Source of the DNA: Pomphorhynchus laevis
Taxonomy: Eukaryota > Acanthocephala > Palaeacanthocephala > Echinorhynchida > Pomphorhynchidae
Assembly: GCA_012934845.2 (NCBI GenBank)
Contig: WNNJ02002442.1
Location: forward strand, 1-64,000
Length of the DNA stretch: 64,000 bases
Direction of reading: 5' to 3'
A model generated the notes under the pieces. The model was not told where the DNA came from, made no database searches, and worked only from the letters and a program-made list of their open reading frames with translations. Within the stretch, counting starts at the first letter, position 1. Every line of letters starts with the position of its first letter. This document shows positions 51,463 through 63,540 of the stretch, piece after piece. A program made the position numbers and the translations under genes.

Positions 51463-52895
51463 CAGATTTCCGTCATCTCCACACATTGCTAGCCCCTTTA
51501 CTTAACAATGTATCCTCATACATGTCAAACACTGACGAATTTATACGATTGATTGAGGCATCCAAAACGTCCTGGAACCCAGATATTACGTTAGCAACTC
51601 TTGATGTTGAAGCTCTTTATACTTCGATCCCTATTGAAGATGGTATAAAAGCAAGTTCAGACGCAATGATAAAAGCTGGCTGGGAAGAGAGAAGATATTG
51701 AATACTGAAAATCTCCTAAGCACTGTATTGGAACATAACGTGTTCGAATTCGATGGAAAACTTTTCCGTCAACGCGTCGGAACGGCAATGGGAACTCAGG
51801 TTGCACCAACATTTGCAATTTTATATGTTGATAGTATGGAACAACCTCATATCAATTTGTCAGAAAAACGACCGCTGATATGGTCCCGGTACATTGATGA
51901 CATTTTCGTCGTCTGGATACACGGTAAAGACTCCTTTAAAGAATTTGTCGATATTATCAACCAGAGAAGTCCCTTGAATTTCACTTTGGACACGTGTAAA
52001 AAGGATGGCCCCATTCACTTTCTAGACGCAGAGATATACTACGAAAATGACACATGGCTTATACGCCCATATCTAAAGCCAAATTGGAAGCCAGCATTTC
52101 TTCACGCTAGCAGTCATCATGCACCGCAGATAAAACGAAATATCATTCTGAATGAAGCCATCAGGTTTAAAAAGTTGTCGTTTAGAAATGATATATTTGA
52201 GAAAGCTTTAAATTATCTATACGCACACTTACGACGACGTGGATATTTTCATCGTCAAATTGAGACACAGTTCGCATGAGCATATCTTCGAAACAGGAAC
52301 GATCTACTGATGCCTTCCAAAACAAAAGACACAACGACAAATATGACGTGCATCCCATATCATGCAGCACTCCGCCGACTTCAGAAAGATGTGTCCATTG
52401 CATATAAAAGCGTTGACTTCGGGTTTGGGAATATTAGCAGAGAACCACGTTTGTTCTATAGTGTGAATGATAAGATATCGAAACATTTTGTGTCTTCTAG
52501 AATAACTAGACAAACAAATGAAATGACTAATAATGACGAATGGTCATCTCGATCATGTGACGATGCAAGGTGTTTAACATGTCAACATATGGAGCCAAAA
52601 ACATCCTTCGAGATCACTTTTATTGGAATAACGTATAGAGTTAAAGGAAACAACAACTGCAAAAGTGTGAATTTGGTTTACCTTGCAACATGTTCAAAAT
52701 GCTCACTACAATACGTAGGTGAGACTAAACGCGCCATGAACTTACGAATGAATAATCGCCGGAATGACATAAAGAATAAGCGGCTAAACAATGATGGAGT
52801 TGTTCAACATATCATAGAAAATCCGGAGCATGACTTTAAGTTTGGCATCCTCGAGTCAGGTTTCAACGACCTGACAATACGTAATTGTATTGGAA
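51463..52895 (+). mobile_element. Penelope-like element P1
   Basis: RT part: LHTLLAPLLNNVSSYMSNT, TLDVEALYTSIP (motif A), VGTAMGTQVAPTFAILYVD (B) and RYIDDIFVVW (C, near 51,890). Then FLDAEIYYE, FLHASSHHAPQIKRNIIL, a linker with CDDARCLTCQHM, and a GIY-YIG endonuclease (NLVYLATCSKCSLQYVGETK, near 52,670-52,760). The N-terminal fingers are missing and the copy is broken in a few places. PLEs prime at exposed 3' ends and many live near telomeres. It runs in frame into P2. Confidence 0.88.
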
Positions 52896-54417
52896 CAATT
52901 ACGCAACAACTTTCAAAAGTTTTACACAATTTGCTATTACCCTTAACAAGTAAAGTAAATTCGTATATTAGAAGCTCGTCAGAATTTTGGATACACTTAA
53001 AACGATTAAATCCGAAATAAAACCGAGCGATATTATGATAACTATGGATGTAGAATCTCTCTAGCCATCAATACCACATACAAACGGTATATTGGCTGTA
53101 CGTAAAGCAATGGAGGCGGATAATTGGTGTTTTAAAAAGAAAGAATTTGTTCTTGATAGCTTGACCTATATTCTTGAGAATAACTATTTTAAATTTAATG
53201 GTGATCGATATAGACAAACAGCTGGAACAGATATGGGTACAGCTCTGGCACCCGTATATGCTATTTTATTTATGGATGATTTTGAAACAGCTGCTATAAA
53301 TGCGTTTGAGCTAAAACCGTCATGATTTGTGCGATACATAGACAATATATTTATAGTATGGAAGCACGGCAAAGAAAATTTGGATAGATTCATCGATCAT
53401 GTCAATAACTTTGGTTCTTTAAAATTTACAACATCATTTTCTGTTCCCGCGAACTTTCTCGATATTTCAGTTTATCGTGATGAAAATAACAATGTACAAA
53501 CTGAATTGTATCGCAAGAACTCCTCCATACCCAATTACCTTCATGCACAAAGCGCTCATCCTAATTACACGAAAAAATCCCTTATACAAAATGAAGCGTG
53601 TAGAATAATACGTGTTTGTAGTGAACCGGCACGTCGAGAAGTACATCTATACAAGCTTAGAGGTATACTAGCAAACAGAGGTTTTACTAAACGAGAGATA
53701 TTAAGTAGTATCAATAGAGCGCGACATAGAACATATTTACAGAACGAATTACCTCAAGTTAAAAATGACAAAATTAGTCAAATTCGAATAGTAATGCCAT
53801 TCCACCCAGCATTAACGGCAGTCAAAAGGAGTCTTAATCTTAAAATTAAAAACATGGCAAAATCTGAAAACATTAATATTCCCAATTTACAATTTGTCTA
53901 CAAATCTAATAACAAATTAGGTAGGAATATCATTAAAAGCTCGTCAGAGACTACAAAAGTTGGAGTTGCAAATTCATGCAAAAAGTGTGAACGCCCTAGA
54001 TGCAAGTGTTGCGCACAAATTGTAGAAACAAATCGCTTTACAAGTAATGTAACAGGTTTGAGTTATAGAATTAAGCACCCTGTTACATGCAGTACAAAGG
54101 ATGTCGTATATCTAGGATGTTGTTCACTATGCTCGGCACAATACATTGGTGAGTCTAGACGCTCCCTGAGTGAGAGACTGAACAATCGTAGATCAGACAT
54201 ATTGAGGGGTAAAAAGACCCAAGATTCTATAGTGGAACATTGCATCGATACTCATAACATCACAGAAGATTGTTTCAATTACACTATCATCGCTAATAAT
54301 ACCGGCACTGATAAATTGAGAAAATATAACGAACAACAATGGGTCGGGCAGCTATTTTCTGATACACCAAATGGTATCAACAAACACCACTTTTACAAGT
54401 GGATTGATATCACATAG
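52885..54417 (+). mobile_element. Penelope-like element P2, fused to P1
   Basis: It starts GTITQQLSKVLHNLLLPLTS, so N-terminal fingers are missing almost exactly as in P1. RT: MITMDVESL (A), AGTDMGTALAPVYAILFMDD (B), RYIDNIFIVW (C). The C-terminal 362 residues are open: FLDISVYRDE, SIPNYLHAQSAHPNYTKKSL, a CxxCxxxRCKCC linker and a GIY-YIG domain (VVYLGCCSLCSAQYIGESRR, 54,100-54,160). The protein end is at 54,417. Diverged from P1, so the pair is not a tandem copy of one element. Confidence 0.88.
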
Positions 54418-54464
54418 AACAATTATTACTTTCTTTGCTATATTCATGTTTTAAGTTTTTGTGT

Positions 54465-54520
54465 TTCTGTTATAGATTTGATAAAGCTAATAAAAAGCGA
54501 AACGTCGTATTAATTTCTTC
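54465..54520 (+). ncRNA. Degenerate hammerhead-like motif after P2
   Basis: TTGATAA, a GCT/AGC stem with loop AATAAAA, then GAAACGTC lie about 60 bp after the P2 stop. The order copies a minimal hammerhead (CUGAUGA, stem II, GAAAC, GUC), with two core positions changed. PLE terminal repeats are known to carry such ribozymes; this one is probably inactive. Confidence 0.45.
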
Positions 54521-54529
54521 GTTAAGACT

Positions 54530-54611
54530 GGTTTACTTTAATTATATATATAATGATAATATATTATAATATGATAATATTATAATATATTATTATATAT
54601 AAATATTATAC
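54530..54611. repeat. (TA/ATAATA)n low-complexity tract
   Basis: A run of 'tataatgataatatattataatatgataata' between the converging ends of P2 (plus) and P3 (minus). It may be joined tails of both. Confidence 0.8.
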
Positions 54612-56320
54612 TTAATAATGATGATATATATTATCATTATTTAGTCCCGGTTCAATGTATGTGCTTAGTATCCCAATATATTGCATTTCTTTTTTAAATC
54701 TAGTTTTTTCCTCATTTGCCGAGGAAATTACAATATAATCAAATGTATCTGTATCTCCATGCGTTAGTGCATGTTTTACAGCGGAATCAGCCTCTATTTT
54801 CTTTTTGATATGACATCGTCGGTTCGTGAGTCTGTCTCTTAAACCTCTTCCTGTTTGGCCTACATATTGGCTCGGACATTTCCTGCATTGTGCTAGGTAT
54901 ATTGTTCCTGTTGTTGTACAATCATTATTGCCATATATATGGTATTTTGGATTTGTAATGTTGCTGCAAAATTCAGATGTTGTTCTAATTTGCAAGCAAC
55001 ACTTACACCTTGCTTTGTTGCATTGTTGACAAGACCCCTTAACTGGAAGGTCGATTTCTATCTTAGATCGAACTAATTTATGTTTTATAGTATTTCTGCA
55101 TCTATAAGTAATACTTGAAGCACTATTTGCCACATTATAAGTCTCATTTGCTTTTTATTACTATATTGTTTATATCCTTTCGTAATGTAGACAAATACGG
55201 TACATAATCTAAAGTCATTCTTATCTTCTCTTCTTTCTCTAACTGTCTTTTATATTGTTTAGCCCGGATAATACATTTATAAATTGTATTTCGCTTATAT
55301 CCTCGTTTTTGCAGGCTACTCAGTAGTACACTAAGGTGCTCTTCTTGTTGCTTTTTCTTGCTGCAAATTTTAATTATTCGACGCGCCTCATTAAAAATCA
55401 AATTCTTTTTTTACAGAAAGTGGATGTGCACTCTTTGCGTGTAGATACATCGCTTTATAATCGGGTTTGCGATATATAGTTGATTGAATTCGGCCACTAC
55501 TGTCCGGGTATAGTTCTACATCAAGAAAATTTAGTTTATTATTAGTGCATGCTGTAAATTGTATCGCAGCATTACTATTCATTGATTGTATGAAACTCTC
55601 TAACTCAGATCTCGATCCCAGGAACTCAATAAATATATCATCAATATATCTTAAGAATGTTAAAGGTTTGATTTTACAATTTGCTATTATATTCTGCTCG
55701 AAATAATGCATAAATAATATTACATATGTTGGTGCCATGGGAGTACCCATTGCAGTACCAACTTTCTGACTATATATTTTCCCGTTAAAAGTAAATATGT
55801 TGTTTGTTAGTATGATGTGTATTGCTTCTGCAACAAATCTTATTTTAAGCTTATTCCATTTCATTGACTCCATGCAAGATACTACGGCGTTTATATCCTG
55901 TTCGTGCGGAATGCTTGTGTATAGTTATTGAACATCCATTGTAGTTAGAAACGTGTCAATTCTTCTTTTATTTATTGTGCTTTATTTTTTCGAGAAAGAT
56001 GTCCGTATTAGGTAAATAAGAATCTACCGTGGCGAGTAAGGGTTTTAATAATGTATCTATGTATTTACTTAGTTTTTCCGTAGGAGTTCCGTTTGTACTT
56101 ATTATTGGCCTTCCAATGCACGGGCGTGTTTGCTTGTGAGTTTTCGGCAGTAGGTATAATCGGCCATACGTTGGAGATGTATTTATCAACATGTCTATGT
56201 CGACAGGTGAAATAAACTCTAAGCTTACATACTTTGCAATAAAATCTGAGATATTTTGAGATGCTCGGTGTAGAACATCGGTTGTACATTCTTCATATGA
56301 CGTGATATTTAATTGTCTTA
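54612..56320 (-). mobile_element. Penelope-like element P3
   Basis: Minus strand: YGRLYLLPKTHKQTRPCIGR and IISTNGTPTEKLSKYIDTLL (fingers), then VGTAMGTPMAPTYVILFMHY (B), RYIDDIFIEF (C), FLDVELYPDSSGR, MYLHAKSAHPL, an EARRIIKICSKKK block, CQQCNKARCKCC and a GIY-YIG domain (TIYLAQCRKCPSQYVGQTGR, 54,835-54,895). It is the longest PLE here, missing only the N-terminal signature, and carries several breaks. A 440 bp piece is repeated inverted at its 5' side. Confidence 0.88.
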
Positions 56321-56321
56321 A

Positions 56322-56765
56322 TCCTTCATGGGTACTCCCATGGCACCAACATATGCAATATTATTTATGCATTATTTCGAGCAGAATATAATATCAAATT
56401 GTAAAATCAAACCTTTAACATTCTTAAGATATATTGATTATATATTTATTAAGTTCCTTGGATAGAGATCTGAGTTAGAGAGTTTCATACAATCAATGAA
56501 TAGTAATGATGCGATACAATTTACAGCATGCACTAATAATAAACTAAATTTTCTTGATGTAGAACTATACCCGGACAGTAGTGGCCGAATTCAATCAACT
56601 ATATATCGCAAACCCGATTATAAAGCGATGTATCTACACGCCAAGAGTGCACATCCACTTTCTGTAAAAAAGAATTTAATTTTTAATGAGGCGCGTCGAA
56701 TAATTAAAATTTGCAGCAAGAAAAAGCAACAAGAAGATCACCTTAGTGTACTACTGAGTAGTACA
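56322..56765 (+). mobile_element. Inverted partial copy of P3 (P3-inv)
   Basis: 56,327-56,765 matches the reverse complement of 55,315-55,750 with only about ten differences over 440 bp. It covers motif B to the EARRIIKIC block and joins P3 head to head at 56,320. Partial inverted copies next to a PLE are typical of the family. The right edge ends in small palindromes (56,748-56,800). Confidence 0.88.
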
Positions 56766-56830
56766 CTAAGTACTACTCAGTACTTAGTTGTGTTGTGTTG
56801 TTTAGTTGAGTTGTGTTGAGTTGGCAACAC
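56745..56830. repeat. Junction of nested short palindromes and TTGTG repeats
   Basis: AGTGTACTACTGAGTAGTACACT is followed by AGTACTACTCAGTACT and then 'ttgtgttgtgttgtttagttgagttgtgttgagttggcaacacaac'. It marks the edge of P3-inv and the 5' edge of RLE lineage I copy 7, probably made by templated repair. Confidence 0.7.
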
Positions 56831-59275
56831 AACTCGTGCTACTCGGATTGTTGAAAAGGAGGGAGCATTTGGTGGGATACACAGTCTATCCTCCGAAGTA
56901 GATGGTAAGAGTGTAAGTTCAATCTCAAGGAGAAACATCCTGAAGCGGCCGAGATTATGTCGTGTGCCATCCTAAATAAACCATCGAGCGACAGTATGCC
57001 ATTTCACCCAATAATATTTTCATCAATCGACGCGACCTCGATAGTGGAGGCGGCACTACGAACAAAGGGATCTGCAGGTCCATCCGGAACCGACGCATCA
57101 ATGTGGAGCTCCTTTCTCTGTAACTTTGGAAATGATTCAAGGGCGTTGGCTGGTCTCGCAATTTGTCTGGCATCGAAACAGATTCCTGTCAGTTGTGTTA
57201 TGGGATTAACTGCGTGCAGACTAGTAGCTCTTGACAAGAAGCCTGGAGTCAGGCCTATAGGAATATGTGACGTTCCTCGCAGAATAATCAGCAAAGTTAC
57301 TTCTTCGAAAAATAAGCAAGCACATTCAGACGATCGCAGGCAGTGTCCAATTATGTGCCGGTCAAAAATGCGGAGTTGAGCAAGTCATTCATGATCTCAG
57401 ATTCAAGTTTGAAAGTGACTCGAGTAACTGTATCTTAATGCTGGATGCCTCAAACGCATTCAACTCTGTTAACAGGAAGTTGGCGCTTTAAAATATGCAG
57501 TTCGTATGTCCGGCCCTTTATGGTGTCTTAGCCAATTTATACGGAGGAACGGGAATAATGACGGTGGATAATGAAATCTGGTACCCGTCCGAAAGTTCCA
57601 CACAGGGCGATCCGTTTTCGATGGTGGCATATGCAGCAGCGTCACTCCCTCTGATCGATCGTCTACAAAGTCACGTGCCTTCAGCCACGCATAAATGGTA
57701 TGCAGACGATGCGAATGTCGTGGGATCAGTCGGAGCATGCCTTTCGGCTCTAAATTGCGTGATAGCTGAAGGTCCGGCTTACGGCTTCCACTGTAACCCC
57801 GCAAAATGACGCCTTCTCGTTCACCCCTCTAACGCCAAGCACGCGGAAGAGGTTTTTGCTGATTCCGCAATTCCGATAAGATCAGATGGAGCTGAAGTCC
57901 TTGGATCTCCAATAGGCTCAAAAGAGTTTACAGACGAGTGGATCGTCAAAAGGGTCCAAAATTGGTTGTCGCTTGTAAACCGCTTGGCCGAGGTAGCCGC
58001 AATCGACCCACAGTATGCTCACGCTTGTTTAACTCACACTATTCAGCACAGATAAGCGTTCGTCCTAAGGGCATGTCAATTTGATCGTGTCCGTCTAAAT
58101 CCTGTGGAGAATGCAATCTGCTTCCTAAATATGTGGAATACCACTAATATCGGATTCCCTCAGACAGGTTTTCAGTCTCCCAGTAGGAATGGGTGGATTG
58201 GGAGTCCGCGATATATTGGTGATGCACGAATTAGAATACGGTTGATCTTTATTGTTATTTCATACATTGAAATCTGTTGACTCGAGGGAAGAAGCAATGC
58301 AAGAGACGATTAGAACGATTGTTGTCAGAAGTCAAACTTTTGGGCGGCGATTCACGAAAGCATAAAGGCGTCTGGATCATCCATATTGCTCAACACCATC
58401 CCATATGCCAGGGAAAAAGGTGCCTCATTGTGGTTATCTGCAAGGCTAATCGAAAGTGAGGACTGTCGCCTTTCTGCTCGTGAATTTCGAGGCGCGATAA
58501 ATTCAAGATATGGCCTCACGTGTTCAGACGTCCCGTTATCATGTATATGTGGACAACCCAACAATGTGGCACATGCGTTGTCGTGTAAAAAAGGTGGTTT
58601 GCCAATCACTCGCCATAATTCACTACGCGACATAATATCAAGATATTTGAGCAGGGTTTCTTTGTGCGTAGTGGTCGAACAGTACACCCATGTGTATTGT
58701 AGTGTTCAGTACACCCATCGCATGTATTTGATTCGCCTAATGCAACAAGAGATCGAGACGCATGCTCGGATATAGTATGTACAGGTCTCTTGGGTAATGG
58801 AAATGAGCGGTCCTTCATTGACATCGTCGTATTTAACTCCAATGTTCCTTCCTATTCCAAGAGAACCCCTGCCAATGCACATGGTTATCACGAGATGAGA
58901 AAGAGGAATCGATACCTTGAAAGGATAGTTGATGTGGAGCGAGGGAGTTTCGTCCCACTAACTTTTCGACGAGTGGTGTTGCAGAAATTACGGCAAAATT
59001 CGTCATAAGGACAATTTCGGAAAGAACGGCGGATAAAACGGGCAGGAAATATATTATCATTGCGTCGGAAATTCGCAGATCAATTAGCGTTGCCTTGGCC
59101 AGGGCATCATCTCGTTGTCTAAGGGATCCACGCTACCATGTTCCCGGTTCCTATCAGTTCACCAGCATCCGTCAAATCGATACCCCTACGCAAATATTAT
59201 CATCGCAGAATCCCTCTTCGCGCCAGGACTCTGGACTTGAGGGCCACTCTGCCAAAACATGAAATATTAATTTGT
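56830..59275 (+). mobile_element. RLE-type LINE lineage I, copy 7
   Basis: Plus strand, starting inside the pre-RT region (ATRIVEKEGAFGGIHSLSSE) so the Cys cluster is missing. GSAGPSGTDASMWSSFL, RLVALDKKPGVRPIGICDVP, MLDASNAFNSVNR, STQGDPFSMVAYA, HKWYADDANVV, then CICGQPNNVAHALSC, ITRHNSLRDI, SFIDIVVFN, MRKRNRYLERIV. Frame broken at least five times. No GGGCCCATTTGCGGG end was found, as in copy 1. It is diverged from the 21-35 kb copies. Confidence 0.84.
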
Positions 59276-59859
59276 TGATATGCATAGCAGATTTCGCGAT
59301 AGACTTCGAGAAGTTTACGAAGATTGAAGAATTTTCTCCAGTTTAATTATCAATTTTTGTTTGTTATAATAAATTCAATTTATTAAAAAAATATTAAACA
59401 CTTTCCGAATAAACACATTTTTTTACTATTCCGTGATTATTTTTTCTTTTGGAACAAAGAAATATTTATTTTTGATTTGACAAAATATAATATTTTGATA
59501 GCTCCTGCTATCGTCATCAGAATTACAATTAAATGCTTAAAAAATTTCGCTTTTTAGCATTTATGCAAATGTTCAAGCATTGATGTGCCCCGTATTTCTA
59601 CGTAAAAACGAAACATGCATACACAAAAAATAAAATAAATAAATAAATAAAGATTTTCTTTAACAAAATTAGTAATTGGGGATATAAGTGTCATTAAAAA
59701 GAAAAAGAAAAACAGATGTGTCAGATATTCTTCGTATTTCGTTCTGTTTAGTCTTCCAATTTATGGCCTCAGGTCCGGTGGGATCTGAGCCCTCAAGCCA
59801 ATCCAACACGCCGCCTTCAAACTAAACCACTCGGGATCTTTCACCCCCCCCCGAAGAGT

Positions 59860-62166
59860 TCAATCGAAGCGGACGATGCTGGGTAAACGAGAGATGAAGA
59901 GCTTGAGAAACATTAGCCTCTGCTCAGGGGGACGTCCTCTAGATAAGAAGACTAATCCCGAGATAGCCAAGTGACCAAAGGCCAACCTGGGTTTCCCTTT
60001 CAATGACAAATGCTGGGCCCGTTTCAAGTCCCACCTAGCTCTCTTCAGGATACGTTTAAGTCTATCCAGGTCAGCTTTCGCCGACCAATTCACAGTAACG
60101 GTAAACACCAGGTATTTTACTCGACTCGTGAAGACAAGAAGTGGTTGATTAGTCCAAATAGAGAAGAGTGCAGAGAGTGCTAATATCTTAAGTTTTTGCT
60201 TTGTTGCAGGGACGCGCACGGAAAACAACCACTTGCGATTTAGGGAAGTTTAAAATAAGATTGGAACGGGTTAACTGGTCTTTTAATCTTAAAAAGAATC
60301 GGCTGATGTCCGAGACTACGTCTTTGCACCTGCGTCCAGAGAACAGGGATGTGGTATCATCAGCGTATACCACAAGATGTTGTTCACGTTTAAATATTTT
60401 AAAGAGTTCAACGGAGGCAGCAAGAAAAAAGATAGGAGAAAGAGGGGATACGTGGGGCGCACCTGTAATAGGGTAGAACTGGCGCCTAACGGGGTCGTCT
60501 TCATAATAGAATCGTTTGGTGTACAGCAGTATCTCCACCCTAAAACAATTCTCGCAAGCAACCCAAGGGACCTGAGAGAAGAAATAAAAAAGAGAATGGA
60601 AATGCGGTCAATGCAGCATAAAAATCAAGGAAAACAGCCACATCAAGCTGATGACTATTCTCCTGACAAAACTGATGCATTTCTCCTACAGCTAACTGAA
60701 CCAAGCGACCTTTGACGAACCCATGGAAACATAGTGGGATTAAATTTCGACTATTTAGATGATCGCCGATTCTACGCGCAAGCACTTTTTCGTAAATCGA
60801 CACGAGGAAATTCTGAATCAAAATGGACCGCAGATCTTTAGGACAAGAGACTATATTTTTATTAGTGATAAAAACTCTTCTACTAATGTTGATGCCGGCC
60901 ACATCGGATGGGTCTTTTAAAAGCATTGTGACGGCCACTTATCTTCTTTGTTCGGCTGTCAACAACTGACAGACAGGAGAAGAGAGTGGAGCGACAGATT
61001 TGGAGATACCCGGAGGAGGGCCTCAGCATTAAGAATATCTGTGACAGATATATCTATACTCCTAAAGTCTCCCCAAGGCGGGATTGGTTAAGGTGATTAA
61101 GTGGCTCCATAATTGTGTAGGGATAGTGACTCCTTCAACACTTTATCAAGATATATTTTTCCAATCCAGCCCAATGCTCTATCCTTCCAAAAGACGAACT
61201 TCTCCGTGAATATCTTCCAAAAAGAGCACTGGGATGGATTAAGTAAAGCAATGCTTGTCCTATTCTAACCCAGTTGGAACCAATATCTAGTGCTACAATA
61301 TTATTTTGAGAGAAATTGTCTGGCGGAAGCAGAGAGGTTGGGAAGACGGAGCATATACGCTAAGTTCTTGAGTTTTGTCGAAGTGGGACTGCAAATACGA
61401 CATTTATATGTAGTCGAAAGTATCGCGGAAATATGCGAAGAGAGGTAGGAATTAAATTCGGTTAGATTCTCATTACCAATTCGGGGAAAGCGTTGGATAG
61501 TTGCCTGAAAGAAAGCCACTTTGATAGGATCAAAGTGGAATCTCCTTCGAAGCAGCGTATCCTCTTCTGTCCGCTAACGAATCAAGTCATGAGAGGTGAA
61601 CAGATGTTGTCGCGACTGCTCCGTACGGTGGGGTTTCAACAACCACCTCTCATGGATCAGTAATAAGTCTAGGAGTGAATTCGTTGATGTGGTATGAAAG
61701 GTAGGGGACGGTGGTTTATGAATAATATAACCGTTCCTGGCTCTGTAAGGTGCTGCATCAATCCAACCACCAGTTCTGTCGTTGAAGTCATCAAGTACCA
61801 TGTCGTAAACGCTATCGATAATCCTATCCAGTATGTAACGGTTATTGTGAATCTCACCTGGACGGATGTAGACATTGGATAGACTGAGGCGTTTACCTTT
61901 ATTGACGAGTGAAACTACTAAACAAGACAGGGCTGGACAAGAATAGTTGAGTGGAAGGGACGATACTAAGGAGCATTAAATGAGGATAAAAGACCTTGAG
62001 ATGAAGAGGAGTGAGACGGGGTTATGTACGGAGTATATTGGGAACAAATGTGCTTAGGGATGAATTGAGTAATGTTCTGGGGGAGACGGATAGACCGCGT
62101 CTTTTGAAGGACTATAACATCTGCATCTCTTCCAGATAGAAGTCTAAAGGCAAAAGCTCCTCCCAA
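59860..62166 (-). pseudogene. J ORF2 (APE and RT), frameshifted
   Basis: APE pieces: GGAFAFRLLSGRDADVIVLQ, LDDFNDRTGGWIDAAPYRAR and NSLLDLLLIHERW. RT pieces: KDPSDVAGINISRRVFI, CPKDLRSILIQNFLVSIYEK, VFLDFYAA (motif A), HVSPLSPIFFLAAS (altered motif B), LVVYADDTTSLFS (C) and VKYLVFTVTVNW. Broken into at least six segments. The intact frame at 9,913-11,887 shows the parental protein. Confidence 0.82.
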
Positions 62167-62330
62167 ATTTCACTAAAGGATATTCAGTGAATAGGGCTCA
62201 CGAGTACTCTGCATTGTGTTAGGTCAGCTGAGTGGGATTGCCTCATCCCTATACAGAGCTAGGGGCGAAAAGGTTGCCCTTCTTGCCACCAACTCCGTCC
62301 TGGGCGAGCACTTGCCGACGGGCAGTGTCT

Positions 62331-63515
62331 TCATATCCCATTGATGCACCTATTTTGCCCTTTAACATTCTTCCAATTTTTATAGGTGAACGGCGTGGGC
62401 CGAGGCCCTCTCTTTTTGCATTCTGAAACTGCAAGTTTTTTCGGTATTTCAGGACGAGTATAAAAGACCGAAGCCAGGGCGCCTACTATACCCTCCACCC
62501 TCTTGATGGCGAATTGTATCTTGATATCCGTGATACGAAAAATGTCACTGTCGGACATTCTAGAGGTAGTGTCGGAATACGATTCCACTTTCTTAGCTTG
62601 CACCTTTTTGGCGAACGTGTTTCTATATTTTTGAACCACGTATATTTACGCGACTATGCCGAATGGATCCCACCACAATTAGAACATAATGGGGAGCCAC
62701 GCATTTATCTTTAGATACCAGGCTATGGTAAGAGGCAAGACCACAGACGGCACAAGTTTTCGTACGAGAACAGTTAGAGGCCCAGTGCTCTTATCCATGG
62801 CACTGGTTGCAGTGCGGGTATGTTGGGTTTTCCGAATTCAGGATAGAGAAGCGCAAGTTATACCCCAGAAAGGGGTTGAAATTCGATTTAGTTAAAATTT
62901 CTCCTTGCTTAATTGGGGCAGAACAAAATCCGATTGGAAGGGGAAATTCACTTTTCCCTGTGACTAATCTAAAATTGGCAACTTTTAAGGCTGACTTCAA
63001 AGTATCTATATCTTTATCTTCTAACTGTGAGGGAAGGTTAGTAATTTTAATTGAAGCAAGACTGGGTTTGGAATGAATGTCACCCATTTGTTTTAGATTG
63101 GATTCAATGAAAGTAATGTATTCCTTCAATATATCGGCAGTGGAAAACGAGATCTTAATCTCCGACTCATAAAACTTAGCAGAATTAAACAGTATTCTAT
63201 TGGTGTACTTGTCAGCAAACGGTCTGAGAAAAACTTTGAATAGATTATGCCTTTCCACAGGCTGTGTCAGTGTAATAACAATCAAATTTTTGAGTTTAGG
63301 AATTGGGAGAGTACTCCTGCTCTATGCAAATTATCAGAAGCGACAACACTAATCCGATCATCGGGATTGACAGAAGAAATCATCTTTTTACATGCTCGGT
63401 TGTCGATTTTGTTTGAATTTTTGCTTGAAAAATTGATATCGTGTGATCCTCCGAAACTAACTTTACTGCACATTTTTGTACGTATAGTTTTCACAAAAAA
63501 ATAAATAACACACAC
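62331..63515 (-). pseudogene. J ORF1 (Gag-like, zinc knuckles)
   Basis: The first part (63,515-63,282) reads KMISSVNPDDRISVVASDNL; after a shift near 63,285 the next reads LVIVITLTQPVERHNLFKVF, then SKPSLASIKITNLPSQLEDK and LPIGFCSAPIKQGEILTKSN. It ends with zinc-knuckle sequence CNQCHG..HWASNC and CAVCGLASYH (62,810-62,720), interrupted by a stop. Such ORF1 proteins coat LINE RNA. A further segment runs to 62,331. Confidence 0.7.
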
Positions 63516-63540
63516 ACCTTAATACAAACACATAAAAACC

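Larger units (their letters stand above)
59460..63515 (-). mobile_element. APE-type LINE family J, full-length copy
   Basis: Minus strand: ORF1 (63,515 to about 62,330), APE (62,166-61,574), RT (61,519-59,860) and a 3' UTR ending with a CTGATGACGATAGC-AGGA-GCTATC stem-loop (59,530-59,497). It is the complete version of the truncated copy at 9.7-11.9 kb. ORF2 carries many frameshifts, so this copy is older than the truncated one. Confidence 0.85.

Noticed and set aside
51463-56765. RT genes at 51-57 kb as LTR or virus-derived pol
   Set aside because: RYIDDIF-type catalytic motif, the FLD/LHAxSxHP blocks and a C-terminal GIY-YIG domain are Penelope-like; no protease, integrase, RNase H or LTR is present.
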